Below the pieces are notes generated by a model that worked only from the letters and a program-made list of their open reading frames with translations, searched no databases and had not been told where the DNA came from. 9,340 bases of DNA from positions 1-9,340 of the forward strand of contig JBOGVU010000092.1 of the NCBI GenBank assembly GCA_050692915.1, written 5' to 3'. This stretch comes from CALAEC01 sp050692915 (GTDB lineage Bacteria; Actinomycetota; UBA4738; CALAEC01). Within the stretch, counting starts at the first letter, position 1; each line of letters begins with the position of its first letter. Of the stretch, positions 5,348 through 9,340 are shown piece by piece. A program made the translations under genes and the position numbers.

Positions 5348-6586
5348 GTGACCAAGGGCCTGTACGAGATGGGGGAGATCCCGCCGCCAGGCGAGGTACC
5401 CAGCCGCATGTACGCACAGGTGATCCGGCCGGAGCGGTTCGGCGACCCGGCCACGGCGTTCGCCCTTGAGGAGGTGGACGTGCCCGAGGTCGGGCCCGAC
5501 GACGTCCTGGTGCTCGTGATGGCCGCGGGGATCAACTTTAACAACGTGTGGGCCGCCCGGGGGATCCCCATCGACGTCTGCCGTCTCCACGCCAGGTTCG
5601 GCGAGCCCAGCGACTTCCACATCGGCGGCTCCGACGCCTCGGGCATCGTCACCGCGGTCGGCGAGAACGTCACCGCCGTCGGGGTGGGGGACCGGGTCGT
5701 GGTGCACTGCGGTCAGTGGGAACGGGAGGCCAACGCCCAGGACGATCCGATGCTCCACGACTCGTTCCGGATCTGGGGTTACGAGTCGAACTGGGGCTCG
5801 TTCGCCCAGTTCTGCAAGGTCCAGGCCCACCAGTGCCTGCCCAAGGCGCCCCAGCTCACGTGGGAAGAGGCGGCGGCCCCGACCCTGGTCGGCGCCACCG
5901 CCCACCGGATGCTGCTGGGGTGGCCCCCGAACGTCGTCCGGGAGGGCGATCCGGTGCTGGTGTGGGGAGGGGCCGGAGGGCTCGGCTCGATGGCCATCCA
6001 GATCACCCGAGAGCTCGGCGGGCGGGCGGTGGCGGTGGTGTCCTCCGACGACAAGGCCGAGTTCTGCCGGAAGCTGGGGGCGGTCGGGGTGATCAACCGC
6101 CGCTCCTTCGACCACTGGGGGATGCCGCCCCACTGGGAGGACACCGACGGGTACGGGGAGTGGCTGGTGGGGGCCAAGGCGTTCGGCGCGGCGTTCTGGG
6201 AGGCTCTCGGGGAGAAGCGGTCGCCCCGGATCGTGTTCGAGCACCCCGGCGAGGACACCGTCCCCACCTCCATCTTCCTGTGCGACACGGGGGGCATGGT
6301 GGTGATCTGCGCCGGGACCACGGGGTACAGCGCGGTGGCCGACCTGCGGTACCTGTGGACGCGCCAGAAGCGGTTCCAGGGCTCGCACTTCGCCAACGAC
6401 GAGCAGTCTGCGGCGTTCAACCGGCTGGTGATCGACGGCCGCATCGACCCCTGCCTGTCCCGGACGTTCTCGTTCGAGGACATCCCCACGGCCCACCAGC
6501 TGATGTTCGAGAACGCCCACCCGGAGGGGAACATGGTCGCCCTCGTCTCGGCCCCCAAGGAGGGCCTGACCGACCTCCCGGGCTAG
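5348..6586 (+). CDS. ccr: Crotonyl-CoA carboxylase/reductase
   Basis: This 412-residue protein belongs to the medium-chain dehydrogenase/reductase family and has the features of crotonyl-CoA carboxylase/reductase, which uses NADPH and CO2 to turn crotonyl-CoA into (2S)-ethylmalonyl-CoA. Landmarks are 'GINFNNVWAARGIP' (61-74), 'HIGGSDASGIVTAVG' (91-105), RIWGYESNWGSFAQF (141-155), the nucleotide-binding 'VLVWGGAGGLGSMAIQ' (203-218), IVFEHPGEDT (295-304) and FQGSHFANDEQ (343-353). By remembered alignment to the Kitasatospora setae enzyme, the CO2-pocket residues N81, F170, E171 and H365 correspond to Asn63 or Asn65, Tyr145, Glu146 and His347. The pocket therefore looks intact with a Phe-to-Tyr change. 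The N-terminus is slightly shorter than most homologues. The gene has its own promoter and Shine-Dalgarno site. Its stop interlocks with that of the convergent epimerase gene, which acts on its product. A longer-chain enoyl-CoA substrate is possible. Confidence 0.93.
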   Translation: MTKGLYEMGEIPPPGEVPSRMYAQVIRPERFGDPATAFALEEVDVPEVGPDDVLVLVMAAGINFNNVWAARGIPIDVCRLHARFGEPSDFHIGGSDASGIVTAVGENVTAVGVGDRVVVHCGQWEREANAQDDPMLHDSFRIWGYESNWGSFAQFCKVQAHQCLPKAPQLTWEEAAAPTLVGATAHRMLLGWPPNVVREGDPVLVWGGAGGLGSMAIQITRELGGRAVAVVSSDDKAEFCRKLGAVGVINRRSFDHWGMPPHWEDTDGYGEWLVGAKAFGAAFWEALGEKRSPRIVFEHPGEDTVPTSIFLCDTGGMVVICAGTTGYSAVADLRYLWTRQKRFQGSHFANDEQSAAFNRLVIDGRIDPCLSRTFSFEDIPTAHQLMFENAHPEGNMVALVSAPKEGLTDLPG

Positions 6587-6996
6587 GGCGACGGCTCCTG
6601 GACAAGCTCCACCAGGACGCCGCCCATCGCCTTCGGGTGGACGAAGGCCACGGTGGTCCCCCGGGAGCCCTGCCGGGGCTCCGGGTCGATGAGCCGGACG
6701 CCGGCCCGGTCCAGCCGCTCGATGGCCTCCCGGATGTCCCGGACCCGGTAGCCGACGTGGTGCACGCCCTCGCCTCGGCGGGCCAGGAACCTGCCCACGG
6801 GCGTGTCCGGGCCGAGCGGGCGGAGCAGCTGCACGTAGGACGTCCCCGCCCGGAACAGCACCTCCTCCACCCCCTGCGCCTCCACCGTCTCCCGGTGCAC
6901 CGGTTCCATCCCGAACGCCCGGCGATACCGTTCGACCTCGGCCTCGAGGTCGAACGTGGCGATCCCCACGTGGTCCACGTCGTCGAGCACGGTCAT
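6583..6996 (-). CDS. mce: Methylmalonyl-CoA (ethylmalonyl-CoA) epimerase
   Basis: This 137-residue protein is the normal length for the vicinal-oxygen-chelate epimerases that interconvert (S)- and (R)-methylmalonyl-CoA, and often ethylmalonyl-CoA, so that the B12-dependent mutases can use them. Expected metal ligands are visible in two VOC repeats: His9 in DDVDHVGIAT, Gln56 in SYVQLLRP, a His in the 'GEGVHHVGYRV' motif (79/80), and Glu130 in GGVLVELVQ. Glu45 and Glu46 lie near the place of the catalytic glutamate. The frame continues upstream to 7137, but the strong GAGGAGGGA directly before the ATG at 6996 and the family N-terminus (MTVLDDVDHVGIA) fix the start. It converges on ccr with a 4-base overlap (CTAG, both stops TAG). 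The pairing fits the ethylmalonyl-CoA pathway, or carboxylation of propionyl-CoA by the carboxylase at the left. Confidence 0.94.
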   Translation of the reverse strand: MTVLDDVDHVGIATFDLEAEVERYRRAFGMEPVHRETVEAQGVEEVLFRAGTSYVQLLRPLGPDTPVGRFLARRGEGVHHVGYRVRDIREAIERLDRAGVRLIDPEPRQGSRGTTVAFVHPKAMGGVLVELVQEPSP

Positions 6997-7005
6997 TCCC
7001 TCCTC
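6997..7005 (-). promoter_or_regulatory. Ribosome binding site of mce
   Basis: The minus strand reads GAGGAGGGA immediately before the ATG at 6996. This strong Shine-Dalgarno match decides the start against the longer open frame that extends to 7137. Confidence 0.7.
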
Positions 7006-7029
7006 GGCATGGTGAGGTGGCGGAATCGG

Positions 7030-7044
7030 GGTAAGCACGTTACC
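7030..7044. repeat. Inverted repeat GGTAA-N5-TTACC in the mce / FtsH-like intergenic region
   Basis: GGTAA (7030-7034) and TTACC (7040-7044) are perfect inverted arms with a 5-base centre, 34-48 bases upstream of the epimerase start and in the region where its promoter must lie. A minus-strand TTGACG (revcomp of 7057-7062) is a good -35 candidate, but the nearest TANNNT box (TAACGT, 7042 down to 7037) is only 14 bases away. The exact promoter is therefore unresolved. The repeat uses the same five-base half-site as the one before ccr. Confidence 0.4.
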
Positions 7045-7111
7045 GTAGCCCACATACGTCAAGCCGGGGGTGGCGGGAACGTCCCTCCGGTGTCGAATGT
7101 ACTGAGCCGGT

Positions 7112-7136
7112 TGCCCGACCGCGTGGCGGTCGGGCA
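7112..7136 (+). promoter_or_regulatory. Perfect 11-bp hairpin upstream of the FtsH-like gene
   Basis: TGCCCGACCGC (7112-7122) and GCGGTCGGGCA (7126-7136) pair over 11 bases around a GTG loop. The structure sits 20 bases before the ATG at 7157. No T-run follows on the plus strand, so it does not look like a simple intrinsic terminator. In the leader of the FtsH-like mRNA it could modulate translation or mRNA stability. As DNA it could bind a dimeric regulator. Confidence 0.5.
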
Positions 7137-7147
7137 CGCCTATCTAC

Positions 7148-7155
7148 GGGGAGGA
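7148..7155 (+). promoter_or_regulatory. Ribosome binding site of the FtsH-like gene
   Basis: GGGGAGGA ends one base before the ATG at 7157. The match is strong but the spacing is unusually tight. No other good start follows before the first membrane segment. Confidence 0.5.
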
Positions 7156-7156
7156 C

Positions 7157-9037
7157 ATGGAACCGAGCCGCGATACGGCCGAGGGCGGCCCAGACCGGGC
7201 CTCTGAGCGCTCGGTGGCGTCGATCCTGGGCCGCTCCAAGTTGATCAAGGCGGGCCTGGCGGACGTCTCCCGGATCCGGGAGCGAACCAGGCGCCGCCGT
7301 CTCCTCCGCCTCGCCGTGATCATCGGTGGGATCGACGCCTTCCTCTGGTACCGGATCGCCATCGGGGACCCGCTGGGCCCCCCCGGCCTCCCCCAGGGGT
7401 GGGTGATGTGGCTGCCCGCATTCCTGCTGATCGGCGTGCTGATGCTGGTCCTGCTCCTCCCGCTCGGCAGCGGCCGCTCGCCGCACGTCCTGGTCCGCCC
7501 CGAGCACCTGGACGTCGGGCTCGACGACGTCCGAGGCCTCGACGGTCAGATCGACGAGGTCATCAGGAGCCTCAACGTCTTCCTGGGCTACTCCACGTTC
7601 CGGGATCGGCTCGGGGGCAACCCCCGCCGGGGGATCCTGTTCGAGGGTCCGCCCGGGACCGGCAAGACCTACCTGGCCCGGGCCATGGCCAAGCAGGCCG
7701 GCGTCCCGTTCCTGTTCGTGTCGGCTCCGGCGTTCCAGTCGATGTGGTTCGGGATGACCGGGGCTCGGATCCGGTCGTTCTTCCGGGCGCTCCGCAAGGC
7801 GGCCCGGCGGGAGGGCGGGGCCATCGGCTTCATCGAGGAGCTCGACGCGATCGGGGCGGATCGGGGCGGGACGATGGGGGCCGCGCCGTTGGACCGGCCC
7901 CGCAGCGTCTCGAACATGATGTCGCCCTCGGTCGGCGGGATGGTGAACGAGCTGCTGATCCAGATGCAGTCATTCGACCAGCCCACGTTCCTCCACCGGC
8001 TGAAAGACCGGCTCGCGGAGTGGGTCAACGGGTACCTCCCGGCCGGCCGGCGGCTGCGCACCCGGAACCCGGAGTATCACAACATCCTGCTCATCGCGGC
8101 CACGAACCGAGGGGACGTCCTCGATCCCGCGCTGCTCCGTCCGGGGCGGTTCGATCGGCGGCTGTACTTCGACCTGCCGACCAAGCAGGGCCGGCGGGAC
8201 CTGATCGACTACTTCCTCGACCGGAAGTCGCACTCGGCGGACCTGGACGAGGAGCGCAACCGGGAGTCCCTGGCCCACGACACGCTTGGGTACACGCCGG
8301 TGATGATCGAGCACCTCTTCGACGAGGCGCTCCTGGTGGCCCTGAAGAAGGGGCGGGATGCCATGCGGCTGGCCGACGTGTATGAGGCCAAGCTGGCCGA
8401 AGAGATCGGGCTGGCCCAGCCGGTGCTGTATACGGATGGGGAGCGGCGGGCCATCGCCACGCACGAGGCCGGCCACGCCACCGTGGCCTACTTCCTGGGG
8501 ACCACCCGCCGGTTGGAGATCCTGTCGATCATCAAGCGGCGTCAGTCGCTGGGGCTCCTGGCCCACGCAGACCTCGAGGAGCGGTTCACGAAGTCCCGGA
8601 CCGAGCTCGAGGCCTCGGCGGCCATCGCCCTGGCCGGGATGGCCGCCGAAGAGGAGTTCCTCGGCGAGTCCGGGACGGGCCCCGCCTCGGACCTGTCCGC
8701 CGCCACGGAGATCGCCGCGGCCATGGTCGGCGCGCTGGGGATGGCCGGCTCGCTGATCTCCTACGAGGCGGTCAACGAGGGCCCGGTGTCGATGACGAAC
8801 CTGGTCGGAAAGGTGCTCGGGGACGGCGACGGAAAACGGCGGGTGGAGGAGCTGCTCGACCGGCAGAAGGAGCGCGCCCGTGAGGTCCTCCGGGAGAACC
8901 GTGACGTTGTCGAGGCGCTCCGCGACACGCTGATGGCCCGCGACGAGCTCCTCGGCGAGCAGATCACGAACGTGATCGTCGAGGCGCTGGAGCGCCGCCG
9001 CGCCATCGTCGTCCCCGAGCCCGAGCCGACCGGCTAG
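7157..9037 (+). CDS. FtsH-like membrane AAA+ zinc metalloprotease, divergent form
   Basis: This 626-residue protein has FtsH architecture. A basic N-terminal tail (RRRRLLR, 45-51) precedes two membrane helices (about 51-69 and 83-103). An AAA+ module follows with Walker A GPPGTGKT (164-171), pore loop MWFG (196-199) and the second region of homology ATNRGDVLDPALLRPGRFDR (315-334). The peptidase has the zinc site HEAGH (436-440), with Asp512 in GPASDLSAAT as the likely third ligand. It should extract and degrade membrane or cytosolic proteins. It departs from true FtsH in several ways. The loop between the two helices is only about 14 residues instead of a folded domain. The Walker B reads FIEELD where FIDEID is normal, so Glu227 replaces the Mg-coordinating Asp. 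Extra segments occupy roughly 240-258 and 275-307 before the sensor Asn. A conserved housekeeping ftsH is probably elsewhere. Its stop interlocks with the convergent gene. Confidence 0.88.
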   Translation: MEPSRDTAEGGPDRASERSVASILGRSKLIKAGLADVSRIRERTRRRRLLRLAVIIGGIDAFLWYRIAIGDPLGPPGLPQGWVMWLPAFLLIGVLMLVLLLPLGSGRSPHVLVRPEHLDVGLDDVRGLDGQIDEVIRSLNVFLGYSTFRDRLGGNPRRGILFEGPPGTGKTYLARAMAKQAGVPFLFVSAPAFQSMWFGMTGARIRSFFRALRKAARREGGAIGFIEELDAIGADRGGTMGAAPLDRPRSVSNMMSPSVGGMVNELLIQMQSFDQPTFLHRLKDRLAEWVNGYLPAGRRLRTRNPEYHNILLIAATNRGDVLDPALLRPGRFDRRLYFDLPTKQGRRDLIDYFLDRKSHSADLDEERNRESLAHDTLGYTPVMIEHLFDEALLVALKKGRDAMRLADVYEAKLAEEIGLAQPVLYTDGERRAIATHEAGHATVAYFLGTTRRLEILSIIKRRQSLGLLAHADLEERFTKSRTELEASAAIALAGMAAEEEFLGESGTGPASDLSAATEIAAAMVGALGMAGSLISYEAVNEGPVSMTNLVGKVLGDGDGKRRVEELLDRQKERAREVLRENRDVVEALRDTLMARDELLGEQITNVIVEALERRRAIVVPEPEPTG

Positions 9038-9040
9038 CCG
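9031..9040. other. 10-bp palindrome holding both stop codons of a convergent pair
   Basis: CGGCTAGCCG is its own reverse complement and contains CTAG (9034-9037), which supplies the TAG stop of the FtsH-like gene on the plus strand and of the diiron-protein gene on the minus strand. There is no space for a conventional terminator between the two genes. Confidence 0.8.
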
Positions 9041-9340
9041 CGCTCGATTGGGTCGACCGCGTCGAGGAACCCCCACCAGGCCTCGAGGGCCTCGTCCGTG
9101 GCTCGCACCGCGCCCTCGGGGTCATCGCTCCCGAGCTCGGTGAGGAGGTCCCGCTCGGCGCCAGAGTGCTCGACGTCCAGGCGCTCGTGCACCGACCAGA
9201 ACCGGGTGGTCCGGTCGTCCGTGACCCCGTAGTGGTCCCGGAGGCCGTCGATCTTGGCCCGGGCCACCTCGGGCACCTGGCGCTCGTAGGCGTGCACGGC
9301 GGCCAGCCCGGCCACCGGCGAGGCGGCGGCGGCCCGCCGG
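9034..9340 (-). CDS. Heme-oxygenase-like diiron protein, CADD/TenA/PqqC-like (C-terminal part, runs off right edge)
   Basis: About the last 100 residues are present. The frame is open to the window edge, and the GTG at 9315 lies inside the conserved helix, so it is not the real start. The segment AVHAYERQVPEVARAKIDGL, then a spacer and 'FWSVHERLDVEH', is typical of TenA/PqqC/CADD-like proteins with the all-helical heme-oxygenase fold. A Glu (codon 9283-9285) lies 32 residues before the His (9187-9189) of an HxxxDxxH motif, whose Asp is at 9175-9177 and second His at 9166-9168. This is the spacing of E142, H174, D178 and H181, the iron ligands remembered for Chlamydia CADD. A Lys (9253-9255) ten residues after the Glu matches CADD K152. 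The protein is thus likely a diiron oxygenase. The other two ligands and the substrate-defining part lie outside the window. The gene converges on the FtsH-like gene. Confidence 0.8.
   Translation of the reverse strand, partial: RRAAAASPVAGLAAVHAYERQVPEVARAKIDGLRDHYGVTDDRTTRFWSVHERLDVEHSGAERDLLTELGSDDPEGAVRATDEALEAWWGFLDAVDPIERG

Noticed and set aside
3796..5673. A 625-codon minus-strand open frame
   Set aside because: It runs antisense across the ClpC-N gene, the TIM-barrel gene and the start of ccr. Its translation is low-complexity Pro/Arg/Gly-rich, and the plus-strand genes have clear family motifs.
7112..7136. The hairpin as an intrinsic terminator
   Set aside because: No T-run follows on the plus strand. 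It lies between two divergent genes, so no upstream transcript needs ending there.
6997..7137. A 47-residue N-terminal extension of the epimerase
   Set aside because: The strong Shine-Dalgarno sequence directly before the ATG at 6996 and the family N-terminus support the shorter protein.
5548..7206. A 552-codon plus-strand open frame
   Set aside because: It is an out-of-frame shadow of ccr that continues antisense through the epimerase, with an Arg/Gly/Pro-rich translation and no motif.
1..9340. CRISPR arrays, tRNA/rRNA genes, insertion sequences, attachment sites
   Set aside because: No regularly spaced repeats, no cloverleaf-like or rRNA-like stretches, no transposase or integrase motifs, and no target-site duplications were seen. 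Gene-free stretches are all shorter than about 210 bases.

Overview
The window is very GC-rich, with coding codons strongly biased to G/C at the third position, frequent GTG starts and several TANNNT -10 boxes lying directly before start codons. The gene content (acyl-CoA carboxylase beta subunit followed by a small epsilon-like protein, an actinobacterial-type ClpC N domain, crotonyl-CoA carboxylase/reductase, methylmalonyl-CoA epimerase) suggests an Actinomycetota chromosome, probably a deep-branching soil-type lineage rather than Streptomyces or Mycobacterium. The lineage is inferred, not proven. No rRNA, tRNA, insertion sequence, phage gene or CRISPR array is visible.

Layout. Positions 1-2233 (minus strand) hold a tightly packed acyl-CoA operon. 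In transcription order it contains the carboxyltransferase beta subunit of an acyl-CoA carboxylase, an epsilon-like small protein, a DUF2007-type small protein, and the start of a CaiB/BaiF family III CoA-transferase that runs off the left edge. The genes are 3 bases apart or overlap by GTGA. A 208-base divergent intergenic region (2234-2441) separates this from a plus-strand run. That run holds a stand-alone Fe-S RecB/Cas4-type nuclease (2442-3383), an orphan ClpC N domain fused to a zinc ribbon (3396-4019), and an exported TIM-barrel glycoside-hydrolase-like protein (4051-5283). A crotonyl-CoA carboxylase/reductase (5348-6586) follows, with its own promoter and a likely operator. It converges on methylmalonyl/ethylmalonyl-CoA epimerase (6583-6996, minus). 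Divergent from the epimerase is a shortened, atypical FtsH-like membrane AAA+ metalloprotease (7157-9037). That gene converges on the 3' part of a heme-oxygenase-like diiron protein (9034-9340, minus), which runs off the right edge.

How the genes work together. The carboxylase beta subunit, Ccr, the epimerase and the CoA-transferase form a coherent short-chain acyl-CoA theme. Acyl-CoA carboxylation and crotonyl-CoA reductive carboxylation give methylmalonyl- or ethylmalonyl-CoA, and the epimerase makes the stereoisomer needed by the mutases. This fits propionate/odd-chain metabolism, the ethylmalonyl-CoA pathway, or extender-unit supply. The two protein-quality-control genes (ClpC-N/zinc ribbon and FtsH-like) are each unusual variants. 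The partial diiron gene at the right edge carries the ligand pattern of the CADD-type oxygenase family. I found no single obvious new multi-gene system. The strongest novelty candidates are these three atypical proteins and the regulatory architecture around ccr and the epimerase.
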